Assembly: GCA_035701245.1 (NCBI GenBank)
Contig: DASSNV010000187.1
Coordinates: forward strand, 1-9,386
Direction: 5' to 3'
From: UBA4720 sp035701245
GTDB taxonomy: Bacteria; Gemmatimonadota; Gemmatimonadetes; Gemmatimonadales; Gemmatimonadaceae
DNA: 9,386 bases
Shown piece by piece: positions 1-6,692 of the stretch (its first letter is position 1; each line of letters begins with the position of its first letter). The position numbers and the translations under genes are program-made. Under the pieces are notes generated by a model, which was not told the DNA's origin, ran no database searches, and worked only from the letters and a program-made list of their open reading frames with translations.

Positions 1-305
1 TCGACGAGCTGCCGCAGCTGGTAAACGTGATCCGCGGCGACATGAACATCGTCGGTCCGCGTCCCGAGCGTCCGGTGATCTTCTCGCGTCTCAGTCAGGA
101 CATCGCCGAGTATCCGCTCAGGCAGCGCGCCAAACCAGGCATCACCGGCTGGGCGCAAATCAATCACAAGTACGACGAGTGCGTCGATGACGTTCGCACC
201 AAGGTCAGGTATGATCTCGAGTACATCGAGCGCCAGGGCATGACCGAGGACCTGCGGATAATGGCGCGGACGGTGCCGGTGGTGATTCTGGGGAAGGGCT
301 GGTAA
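1..305 (+). CDS. Sugar-phosphate transferase initiating exopolysaccharide repeat units (3' end only)
   Basis: C-terminal end of a bacterial sugar transferase (PF02397 type; WcaJ/ExoY/EpsE-like). Members of this family transfer a sugar-1-phosphate from a nucleotide sugar to undecaprenyl phosphate at the inner membrane, the first step in building a lipid-linked polysaccharide unit. The frame is open from base 3 and reads DELPQLVNVIRGDMNIVGPR, the conserved catalytic-domain block, followed by a proline/arginine-rich turn and KPGITGWAQINHKY. It ends in a family-typical amphipathic tail (VRYDLEYIERQG...RTVPVVILGKGW) and TAA at 303-305. The N-terminal membrane domain and the first catalytic residues lie left of the window, so the exact substrate (glucose, galactose or other) cannot be told. 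It converges on the leftward GT2 gene with a 7-base gap. Family assignment is very secure; the specific function is not. Confidence 0.95.
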   Translation, partial: DELPQLVNVIRGDMNIVGPRPERPVIFSRLSQDIAEYPLRQRAKPGITGWAQINHKYDECVDDVRTKVRYDLEYIERQGMTEDLRIMARTVPVVILGKGW

Positions 306-312
306 CGCCTGA

Positions 313-1395
313 CTAGCGTGGCCGCGGAACCGGCGGCCACATCTCCACTCCGACTTCAGCATACGCCTGGGTCGCGGCATCGGGCCGCGGATCCCCGACG
401 GCGTCGCGCATCAGCCATCCGCTGCATAGTCCGGCAACGCTTACCGCCTGCAGGCAGAGGTGAACCGGGATAGCCCGCAACGCGAAGAACGCTCCACGCA
501 AACGCGCGATCTCACCAACCGTGCGAGCGTCTGCAATCACCGCCAGGAGTACTCCGACAGCAGTGATGAGAACCCCGTCGCGCCCAGGCATGAACGCGCC
601 CAGCAAGGCGACTGTAGAAAGCGCACCGACAAGCGGCAGCGCCGGACGGGTCAATGTGAATACGACGTCGGCTGGCGACGAAGCTCTGGTCTGCTGATAG
701 CCGAGGGATCGCGCGAGTAAGGCGCTGCGGGTGAAAGTCTCGCGGAACGCGGCCCTGACCGTCCATCTGCGGAGTTGAGCGACACGGAGGTCGCGGGTCA
801 GCAGGACATCGTGGCCGGTGCGAAGTAGGCGCTGGCCGAGCTCTACGCCTTCGAGCGTTCCCGTGCCGAATCTCCATTCATCGTACATCCCCGAAGATGC
901 AAGACTGGAGCGGCGCACCACCCCGCATCCGGATCCAAATCCGCCGCCGACGCCCGCATGCGATGATTCGCCGACGCTGAGGAGAACGCTCCAGTACTCG
1001 GACATGAAATTGCCCGCGGACGCGCGATGATCGTGGGTTGCCGCAACCGCATCAAGACCGGGATGCTTGTCGAGAGCTTCGACCATCAGTCTCAGGGTCT
1101 CGGGCTTCACCGCAATGTCCTGATCGATGAAGGCGACCAGCCTGCCGCGCGCGATCTCCGCACCGCGATTGCGGGCGTACGCACGACCCGATCGACGCGA
1201 AGTCAGCCGGACGACGGTGTCCGCGTACCGGGCAGCGATCGCAGGTGAGCCATCGTCGCTCGCATCGTCAACGACGATCAGCTCGATTTCTATCTCGCGG
1301 AAATCGCTCTCGATGATGGACTGCAACGATCGCGCGAGAGTGGCAGCCCCGTCGGCTACAGCGACGACGACCGAGAGATCAATCTGACGTAGCAT
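313..1395 (-). CDS. Family 2 glycosyltransferase with C-terminal membrane segments
   Basis: A 360-residue GT-A fold glycosyltransferase (GT2), expected to add a sugar from a nucleotide sugar to a lipid-linked or nascent glycan at the cytoplasmic face of the membrane. The N-terminal nucleotide-binding half has DLSVVVAV (6-13), VVDDASDDGS (41-50) and RAYARNRGAEIARG (71-84). The metal-binding DxD is DQDI (91-94), and the acceptor-side motif GSGCGVVRR is at 154-162. The later acidic motif is LEGVELGQRL (181-190), where many relatives have ED; here a Gly follows the Glu. Two or three hydrophobic stretches at about 242-330 (PALPLVGALSTVALLGAF, DGVLITAVGVLLAVIA, and one near 305-328) suggest membrane anchoring. 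It begins 9 bases after the stop of the small GT-like gene upstream, so the two are probably one operon. No Shine-Dalgarno sequence is seen before the ATG. The acceptor and donor sugars cannot be inferred. Confidence 0.93.
   Translation of the reverse strand: MLRQIDLSVVVAVADGAATLARSLQSIIESDFREIEIELIVVDDASDDGSPAIAARYADTVVRLTSRRSGRAYARNRGAEIARGRLVAFIDQDIAVKPETLRLMVEALDKHPGLDAVAATHDHRASAGNFMSEYWSVLLSVGESSHAGVGGGFGSGCGVVRRSSLASSGMYDEWRFGTGTLEGVELGQRLLRTGHDVLLTRDLRVAQLRRWTVRAAFRETFTRSALLARSLGYQQTRASSPADVVFTLTRPALPLVGALSTVALLGAFMPGRDGVLITAVGVLLAVIADARTVGEIARLRGAFFALRAIPVHLCLQAVSVAGLCSGWLMRDAVGDPRPDAATQAYAEVGVEMWPPVPRPR
318..340. terminator. GC-rich hairpin at the convergent gene ends
   Basis: A perfect 8-bp inverted repeat, GTGGCCGC (318-325) and GCGGCCAC (333-340), with a 7-base loop. 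It starts 13 bases after the stop of the rightward sugar transferase and lies inside the last codons of the leftward GT2 gene, encoding its WPPVPRPR tail. The position fits a terminator or 3'-end RNA-stabilising hairpin for the rightward transcript. No T-run follows on the plus strand, so this is not a canonical intrinsic terminator. Confidence 0.4.
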
Positions 1396-1404
1396 ACGCG
1401 GGTG

Positions 1405-1878
1405 CTAACAGGTGCTGGCGATACTTCGCTCGGCGACGTCGGCGCCGTGCAGCACTGCCCCGCTCAGGAGCGTCACGATGTCTCCAGTCGCGTGCGACAT
1501 GGCAAGCTCTCGTAAATCGGCAGCGCTCGTTCCGGCGGGAGCCAGCAGGAACTGCGCTTTTCCAACACACCGCTGCAGGGCGTTGAGATTTGCGGGCTGC
1601 CCGGCGCACGCGATGAGGACGTCAACCTCCTCGGCACCGTTCACCCGTAAGCCTTCGGCGAGCTTGTCAGGCATCACGGCATGATTCTCAGGAAGCACCA
1701 CGACCATCGAAACGCGGGGGGTTTTCCGCGGCGTGCGGACATCGGCGCACTCGGAAGCAGGACTGGCGATTCCGTAATCCCTGACCGGCGCATCCGACTG
1801 AGCGGCGCGATCACGGATCGGCCGCTGGTATGGGTGAGCCTCAGTCGTCGGAGCGTGGTCTGGCAGGCCTCGGATCAT
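1405..1878 (-). CDS. Small GT-A-like protein lacking catalytic motifs (putative pseudo-glycosyltransferase)
   Basis: A 157-residue protein that I do not recognise as a named family. Residues 1-52 are polar and probably disordered (rich in Pro, Arg, Asp). Residues 55-150 resemble the first half of a GT2 domain: RVSMVVVLPENHA matches the opening strand, EEVDVLIACAGQP the second strand, and GTSAADLRELAMSHATGDIV lines up with the GRSxARNRGxxxAxGxxV segment of the downstream GT2. Where an active enzyme carries its DxD, this protein reads LLSGAVLHG, so the metal and nucleotide ligands are missing and there is no acceptor domain. Third-position GC use looks coding, which argues against a random frame. 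The stop lies 9 bases before the start of the intact GT2, so they are probably co-transcribed. It could be a degenerate gene remnant, or a non-catalytic partner or regulator of the neighbouring enzyme. No clear Shine-Dalgarno precedes the ATG. Confidence 0.7.
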   Translation of the reverse strand: MIRGLPDHAPTTEAHPYQRPIRDRAAQSDAPVRDYGIASPASECADVRTPRKTPRVSMVVVLPENHAVMPDKLAEGLRVNGAEEVDVLIACAGQPANLNALQRCVGKAQFLLAPAGTSAADLRELAMSHATGDIVTLLSGAVLHGADVAERSIASTC

Positions 1879-2074
1879 TGATTGCTTGGAATTGGCTTTA
1901 CTGCGACGTCAGGCGAGAGCCCGACGGGCAAATAGCATACTTTGTGGTCACAACGGTAACTTGTTGATACGTCTGTACATACGACCTCAACAGAGCGTCC
2001 GCCTGCGCGCCGCGCGCCACGATTGCGTTGCGCAGTTGCCACACGGGCGCAGGCGTCCGCGGGCGAGAAGGCGC
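1879..2074 (-). promoter_or_regulatory. Intergenic region with palindromes upstream of the small GT-like/GT2 pair
   Basis: This 196-base gap precedes the two-gene unit read leftward from 1878. It holds an imperfect 14-base palindrome of form CGTnTGTACAnACG (1970-1983), a second palindrome TTGTGGTCACAA (1942-1953) with 5-base arms, and a long-range 9-bp inverted repeat CGCCTGCGC/GCGCAGGCG (2000-2008 and 2047-2055). The AT-richer stretch at about 1925-1985 is where a promoter is most likely, but no convincing -35/-10 pair was found. The two palindromes are candidate operator sites for a dimeric regulator. No supported ORF lies here. Confidence 0.35.
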
Positions 2075-3247
2075 TCATGCCGCTGAGACGCCCGCTCGAG
2101 GGGTTGGGCTCCAGGTGATCTTCTGCTGGCCCCTCAACGCGTCGAACCAGGCGAGGAAGCCGGCCGTGAAGACGGCAACGGCGAAACCTGAGAGAGCAAC
2201 CGGACGGAAGCGCACCGTGCCGCGTTTCCTCAAGGCGTAGATGCCTGCGATGTATCCCACCATCAGTACGCTCAGGGCTGCCGCGGCGGCGACATTGCTC
2301 GGCGCCAGCGCCATCAACGCGAGTACCGAGAACGGAGCGAGAAGGTAGGGTAACCATCGCAGCAGCTTATGGCTGATCAACATCAGCGAGAAGCCGCCGT
2401 ACCGAAGCGGGTTCATCATCCCACGAAAGTGGAAGAGAGTGCCAAGCCCCCGCGCCATCGTCCGGGATTTTCTCCGGAACTCCGAGCGCATCGCTCCGGT
2501 CGCCGGCACCAGGCACACGGCATCGGGAACGCTGACGGATCGGTAGCCTTTTTTCCGCGCCACCAGGGCGGCTGCGAAGTCCCAGCTCAGTGCGGCGGGA
2601 AGTGGTTCATCGTGGATCAGGCGCCGGATGGCAAAGAAGCAACCGCTCGCGCCGACTATGGAGCCGGCGCGCGTCTCCAGGTCACGAATCCACATCTCGT
2701 AGCCGGTGTAGCCTACTTCGCCGCCCGCGGTCGCTGCAGCGGCGTCCACGCTCACGTCGCGTCCGGAGGCAACACCGACCGATGGATCGGCGAACGCGGA
2801 TACCAGGGCGCGAAGCGCTGTCGAAGGAACTTCGACGGTGGCGTCGACGTTCACGATGATTTCGCCAGTCGCCACGGAAACCGCCGCGTTTTCGGCGGCG
2901 GTCTTACCCCTGCGCTCGGGCGCACGGAGGAGCTGAATACCCTCGGGAGCGAATTCCCGGACGATCGAATCGGTCCCATCCGTCGACGCGTCCGACAAGA
3001 CAAGTATCTGGAGCTCGCGCGGATACTCGAGCTCTGTGAGCCGCTGAAGGGTGCGACGAATGTTCGATTCCGCGTTGTAGACGGGCACGGTGATCGTCAC
3101 CGACGGCCACGCCCAATCGGCCGGAGCGGAGACTGGTCGAGCTCGACGCAGACGCGTGACCAGCCACAGCAAAACGGGATACGCGACGTAGCTGTAGAAG
3201 CCGGCGACGATCGGAGAAATAACAATTGCGATGGCTAGCTCGGACAT
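2075..3247 (-). CDS. Membrane family 2 glycosyltransferase, cellulose/hyaluronan synthase-like
   Basis: A 390-residue inner-membrane GT2 enzyme of the BcsA/NodC/IcaA-like branch, which in many relatives polymerises or extends a beta-linked polysaccharide. An N-terminal membrane segment (about 4-31, IAIVISPIVAGFYSYVAYPV) precedes the catalytic domain. Visible motifs are VTITVPVYN (50-58), SDASTDGT (85-92) and RGKTAAENAA (113-122), then the metal-binding NVDATVE (133-139), GASGCFFAIRR (199-209), SWDF with its catalytic-base Asp (221-224), and RRKSRTMARG (258-267), the counterpart of the Q/RxxRW segment. Hydrophobic stretches at about 297-339 and 347-368 give the C-terminal membrane part, and KITWSPTPR (377-384) is the usual ending. 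The length suits a compact, non-fused enzyme. Classical processive synthases have Q/RxxRW; this one does not match exactly, so single-sugar transfer is also possible. Gaps of about 200 bases on both sides suggest its own promoter. Confidence 0.92.
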   Translation of the reverse strand: MSELAIAIVISPIVAGFYSYVAYPVLLWLVTRLRRARPVSAPADWAWPSVTITVPVYNAESNIRRTLQRLTELEYPRELQILVLSDASTDGTDSIVREFAPEGIQLLRAPERRGKTAAENAAVSVATGEIIVNVDATVEVPSTALRALVSAFADPSVGVASGRDVSVDAAAATAGGEVGYTGYEMWIRDLETRAGSIVGASGCFFAIRRLIHDEPLPAALSWDFAAALVARKKGYRSVSVPDAVCLVPATGAMRSEFRRKSRTMARGLGTLFHFRGMMNPLRYGGFSLMLISHKLLRWLPYLLAPFSVLALMALAPSNVAAAAALSVLMVGYIAGIYALRKRGTVRFRPVALSGFAVAVFTAGFLAWFDALRGQQKITWSPTPRAGVSAA

Positions 3248-3462
3248 TGCTTAAGCGAGGCGTCACTGGCGGACCAGCCAGCTGGTGTCGGCGTGGCGAG
3301 CAAAGGCGCCGGGCCTGCGCGCCTTGCCCATCCCCGGCAATGGCATTGCACGTGCCGCGGCCAAGCTCGCCTAAGTTGTTATGGGATAATCAGTTGAACC
3401 AGGCGCGCGCGTGGAGGGATGGCGCGAGGTGGCAGCAATCTGTTGCGGCGCCGCGACGTGCC
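3248..3462 (-). promoter_or_regulatory. Intergenic region between the deacetylase and membrane GT2, with several inverted repeats
   Basis: A 215-base gap with no supportable ORF. It should hold the 3' end of the deacetylase transcript and the promoter of the membrane GT2. Visible symmetry: GCAATG-G-CATTGC (3337-3349), an operator-like 13-mer; ACCAGC/GCTGGT (3273-3286); AAGGCGC/GCGCCTT (3303-3309 and 3319-3325); and TTGCC/GGCAA (3324-3328 and 3336-3340), which shares bases with the previous stem and so could form an alternative fold. The AT-rich patch at 3372-3395 is a possible promoter core, but neither strand has a good -35/-10 pair. Confidence 0.3.
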
Positions 3463-4548
3463 CTAGCCGCTGACAGGTCCCTTTAAGGCTTCAATCCCCG
3501 AGACAATCTGGATGAATGCACTCAGAGACTCAGGATATGGATAACGAGGAATGGCGTATCGGTCGACCGATCCTTCGACGATGGAGCGCGATGACACCGA
3601 CAATTGGACAGTGGACAGCGCGGCGGTCATCCCTGCCCTCGCTACGCTTCCCTTCTCTCGAGCGGAGAAATCCAGCGGAGTTCCGTTCGGATAGCAGAAG
3701 ACCGGCACTGCTGATTCGGTTTGCGCTCGTAGAGTTTCCCAGGAATCCGCGATCTCCCGGTTAGATCGCGTCGAATCGACCTGCGAAAGGATCGGATGCG
3801 TAACTGTGTGGGGCCCAAATGTGACACCCCGCCGCGCACACTCCCGTACCTGATCCCAACTCATCGCTCGATCCCGCGGCGGGACTCCACCCGGGAGAGC
3901 AACCTCCAGCTGATCGGAGATCGCGCGAATCAGAGCTTCCTTCTCAGCATCCGCGACTCGTTTGAGCAACTCGATCATTTCTTCCGCGACCAGTGCGGCT
4001 TCGGCTGCATTAGTCCAGTGACGGGAAAAAGGCTGTCCGGGGATCTGGAGGCGCAGTCCATCGAGCTCGGTGTTCTCGAAGATCCACGGCACGCGATCGA
4101 ACCAGTTCCAGAGCCTTCCCGAGACAAAATCCGTTATCAGAAACACCGTCACCGGGCAGTCGTATGCGGCGAAGATCGGCGCTGCTACGTCCGCGAAATC
4201 CACATAGCCATCGTCTACAGTAAAAACCACCGACGGCCGCTTGAGTGGAATGCCCTTGTCGATGTGTGCAACGAGGTCGGAAACGCCGATGATGTCGTAC
4301 TTTCGACGTCGCAGGTACTCGAGGTCGCGCCGGAGGGTGGCTGGATCGTGGCCAATCACCCCGAGATCCGGGCTGGAGAAACGGTGCAGAAAGAGGACGG
4401 CAGCATTACGCGGCAGGAACGGCGCGAGCAGCGACATCGCGGGAGCGCTGGTCACCGCGCCTGCCAGGAGTCTTTTTAGAATCGGAGTCCGCTTCCAGTT
4501 GAAGATGTTAAGTTCCGCCGCGGATGCAGCGTTGTCGTGCGGCAACAA
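3463..4548 (-). CDS. Polysaccharide deacetylase (NodB-fold)
   Basis: A carbohydrate esterase family 4 type deacetylase, probably removing N- or O-acetyl groups from the locus's polysaccharide. Counting from the TTG chosen here (361 residues), AAVLFLHRF (about 49-57) is the first strand of the fold. VVFTVDDGYVDF (107-118) holds the Asp-Asp pair (base and metal ligand), HTVTHP (247-252) holds the two metal-ligand histidines, and FCYPNGT (284-290) is the substrate-groove motif. No signal peptide is evident, so a cytoplasmic-face or membrane-associated role is likely. The open frame extends upstream to 4782, but that would overlap the divergent acyltransferase by more than 150 bases and adds no family-like sequence. 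Homology-like sequence begins around KRTPILKRLLAG, just inside the TTG at 4548, which has GGAA five bases upstream; TTG 4545 or GTG 4455 are alternatives. Function is secure; the start is not. Confidence 0.9.
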   Translation of the reverse strand: MLPHDNAASAAELNIFNWKRTPILKRLLAGAVTSAPAMSLLAPFLPRNAAVLFLHRFSSPDLGVIGHDPATLRRDLEYLRRRKYDIIGVSDLVAHIDKGIPLKRPSVVFTVDDGYVDFADVAAPIFAAYDCPVTVFLITDFVSGRLWNWFDRVPWIFENTELDGLRLQIPGQPFSRHWTNAAEAALVAEEMIELLKRVADAEKEALIRAISDQLEVALPGGVPPRDRAMSWDQVRECARRGVTFGPHTVTHPILSQVDSTRSNREIADSWETLRAQTESAVPVFCYPNGTPLDFSAREKGSVARAGMTAALSTVQLSVSSRSIVEGSVDRYAIPRYPYPESLSAFIQIVSGIEALKGPVSG

Positions 4549-4620
4549 TGATATTCCGACGCCGCGTCGGACGACAGCGTGGCGTGCTTCAGAGGACGCA
4601 CAATGCGATGAGGGTGCTGG
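4549..4620. promoter_or_regulatory. Divergent intergenic region with a 15-base palindrome
   Basis: A 72-base gap between the divergent deacetylase and acyltransferase genes. It contains CCGACG-CCG-CGTCGG (4556-4570), a perfect 6-base-arm palindrome that could be an operator shared by both directions. The ribosome-binding site of the rightward gene, GAGGG, is at 4610-4614. No clear -35/-10 boxes are visible for either direction. Confidence 0.3.
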
Positions 4621-5715
4621 TTGAAAGTTGAATTGATCGAAAATCCGGGAACGGAGTGGGAAAACGCGGAGCGGGAGCTCGACGCCCGCGGAACTCCGCT
4701 GTCTCTCTACCATCGCGCCGCCTGGGCGAGGGCCATCGCCGCGGAATCCTCGAGTTTTTTTGTCGCCGTGCGTGACGATCACGATAGGTGTCGCGCCGGT
4801 TTCGCCGTGGAATCCTCACGAAGCCGCGCGCTGCCCGGACACCGGCTGCTTTCGATCCTGCGCCTTGGCATCGGCATCGGTGGGCTCGACGACGAGGCTC
4901 TCCGCATGGCGATCGACACGCTTCGCAGCACGATCTCCCGCGATCGGCTTGCGCTGCGGGTGAGCGTCGATGTGTATGGACTGGACGCGGGTGCGCGCTC
5001 GCGAACGGGCCGGACGTTGCGAGATGCTGGTTTCGCGCGCGTCCCCACCACGCGGAACTACGAGCGAACGCTGCTGCTCGACCTCAGTCCCAGCGAAGAC
5101 GCCCTGTTCGCGGCGCTGCACAAGAATGCGCGTCAGGGTGTACGCAACATTGGAAAATTCCCGGTCCGGCTTTCCACGGCGGGCTCCGTTGCAATCGCTG
5201 ATCGTCTACAGGAGCTGTCGGACGAGACGCGTGAGCGCACGGGTGGCGAGCATCGGCCAATCGATTGGAGATCTTTCATCGAGATGTCCAATGCCGTGCC
5301 CGACCGCTCGCGAATCGCAGTACTCGAGCGCACGGACATCATCGGCCCCTCGTCAATCATCGCGTTCGCCTGGGGATGCGCCCACGGTGATGTGGCGGAG
5401 TACTCCGAGTCCGGGTCGGTGCGAGTCAGCGACATGAAGATCTCGACCAGCTACGCTCTGTTATGGGATCTGATCACGTGGGCGCGGCGCGGCGGCGCCA
5501 GGACATTCGATTTGGGAGGCGTCACTGTCGGGAACACCGCGAGTGACGACCCGCTGGGTGGTATCTCGGACTTCAAGCGTCGCTTCTCACAGCATGAGGC
5601 TGAAGTGGGCGAGCAATGGGAGCTCGTCTCAGCGCCGTTCCGCGCCGCCGTCGCCGCCGCGGTAAGCCGAAGCGCGACTTTCGTAAGGTCGGGGCTGGGT
5701 CGGTTCCGACGCTAA
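4621..5715 (+). CDS. FemAB/GNAT-like acyltransferase
   Basis: A 364-residue protein of the FemAB-like GNAT superfamily with two related acyltransferase domains. In this family an acyl or aminoacyl group is moved to an amine; members in exopolysaccharide loci are usually taken to modify the glycan or its lipid carrier. Diagnostic segments are TRNYERTLLLDLS (144-156), the helix ALHKNARQGVRNIGK (165-179), YALLWDLITWARRGGARTFD (278-297) and the C-terminal GGISDFKRRF (313-322), which is typical of FemAB-like proteins. There is no signal peptide or membrane segment, so it is cytosolic. The start is a TTG with a good ribosome-binding site (GAGGG at 4610-4614, 6 bases upstream); the ATG just upstream is out of frame. 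It is the only rightward enzyme between two leftward groups, divergent from the deacetylase. Its TAA overlaps the TAG of the convergent GT-B gene. The donor and acceptor are unknown. Confidence 0.88.
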   Translation: MKVELIENPGTEWENAERELDARGTPLSLYHRAAWARAIAAESSSFFVAVRDDHDRCRAGFAVESSRSRALPGHRLLSILRLGIGIGGLDDEALRMAIDTLRSTISRDRLALRVSVDVYGLDAGARSRTGRTLRDAGFARVPTTRNYERTLLLDLSPSEDALFAALHKNARQGVRNIGKFPVRLSTAGSVAIADRLQELSDETRERTGGEHRPIDWRSFIEMSNAVPDRSRIAVLERTDIIGPSSIIAFAWGCAHGDVAEYSESGSVRVSDMKISTSYALLWDLITWARRGGARTFDLGGVTVGNTASDDPLGGISDFKRRFSQHEAEVGEQWELVSAPFRAAVAAAVSRSATFVRSGLGRFRR

Positions 5716-6692
5716 GTCGTCGTCGCTCTCCACTTCGCAACGGCGTCGATTACTCGGCGGTTGAAGTCCTGCTCGGTTCCGCACCACAGCGCATACTCCC
5801 AGCCGGCACGAGCGGTCCCGAGACGCAAGGCGTCGTCGCTCCACACTTTCCCCAACGTATTGGCAAGCGCTACCGAATCGCCCGGAGGAACGCTCAGAAG
5901 CTGACCGTCGAAGATGTCGGTGACTCCCGGGCCCGCCGACGCGATGACGCACTTGCCGAGCGCCATCGCGTTGAGGATGGTGCTGATTCCGGCGGCAATG
6001 AGCCGGCCTTTGCGCATTGGAACGACGACTATCTTCGCGCCGCGAAGCGCGGCAATCTGCGAAGCTTCGCTGCCATCATCGGGAAGAACGCGCACATTGC
6101 GCGGTAATTCGTCGAGGCTGCGCGAGAAGGTGCTGCCGTGCTCTCTCAGGGACTCGAGCTGTGGATCGACGATCGCCCCGGTATGCCCGGAGCCCTCGAC
6201 AGCGTCGAAGAAAGTGTCGAAGTCCCGCATGGAACGCCCGAAGCAAAGCGCATAATCGCCCTCCGGGCTGGGCGCGGGGGCCCGCGCGCTGAAAAGATTG
6301 GCCTTGAAGTCCACGAAGCCGCTGCGGTCGCGGGGAATACCGTACACCGCTTCGAGCCCCGCAACATCCTTGAAGTAGTGCAGGAAGTAATCGACGTTCC
6401 GCAGCAGCAGTCGCTTGGCGAGCACGCCGAGCTTGCCGGCAATCGACTGCGGCCGATGGAGAAAGACGAGATCGAGCGCAACGAGGGGCGGCGTCGAGCG
6501 AAACGGGACCAGCCGTCGCAGTGCAAGATCGAGAACGATGCGCGAGTCGCAGTTGACGAGGAACACCGCGTCCTCGACGTCGCGGAAGCGCAGAAACTCC
6601 GCGGCGTTTCGCGCGATCTCGGTTCGCCCCGGCGTGCCGTCGGCCGATGTCCAGCGAGGAGGGAATGTCGAAACGTTAGTAACGATCAGCAT
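5712..6692 (-). CDS. GT-B fold glycosyltransferase
   Basis: A 326-residue GT-B type glycosyltransferase related to GT4, shorter than usual. The N-terminal half shows LVNCDSRIVLDLAL (45-58), VALDLVFLHRP (71-81) and VDYFLHYFKDVAGLEAVYGI (100-119), a pattern I associate with short glycosyltransferases in exopolysaccharide clusters. The C-terminal nucleotide-binding domain shows YALCFGRSMRDFDTF (147-161), IVVVPMRKG (221-229) and GISTILNAMALGKCVIASAG (235-254). The second Glu of the usual GT4 E-x7-E is Asn here (STILNAMA), which may be a subfamily trait. No signal peptide or membrane segment is obvious. The TAG at 5712-5714 overlaps the TAA of the convergent acyltransferase. It lies 76 bases downstream of the GT4 gene, probably in the same transcript. 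No Shine-Dalgarno is seen upstream of the ATG. The sugar specificity cannot be inferred. Confidence 0.85.
   Translation of the reverse strand: MLIVTNVSTFPPRWTSADGTPGRTEIARNAAEFLRFRDVEDAVFLVNCDSRIVLDLALRRLVPFRSTPPLVALDLVFLHRPQSIAGKLGVLAKRLLLRNVDYFLHYFKDVAGLEAVYGIPRDRSGFVDFKANLFSARAPAPSPEGDYALCFGRSMRDFDTFFDAVEGSGHTGAIVDPQLESLREHGSTFSRSLDELPRNVRVLPDDGSEASQIAALRGAKIVVVPMRKGRLIAAGISTILNAMALGKCVIASAGPGVTDIFDGQLLSVPPGDSVALANTLGKVWSDDALRLGTARAGWEYALWCGTEQDFNRRVIDAVAKWRATTT

Noticed and set aside
1875..2357. Leftward 160-codon frame spanning the gap after the membrane GT2
   Set aside because: Most of it overlaps the GT2 3' end in another frame; the product is Arg-rich and low-complexity, and no supported start lies in the gap.
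2369..3238. Long rightward open frame (289 codons) opposite the membrane GT2
   Set aside because: The leftward frame carries a full set of GT2 motifs. The rightward product is Arg/Gly/His-rich with no recognisable domain and arises from high-GC codon bias.
3796..4479. Rightward open frame of 227 codons opposite the deacetylase
   Set aside because: It is antisense to NodB-fold motifs, resembles no family, and has no ribosome-binding site.
4549..4782. N-terminal extension of the deacetylase
   Set aside because: It overlaps the start of the acyltransferase, which has a clear ribosome-binding site, and encodes Arg-rich sequence unlike the family.
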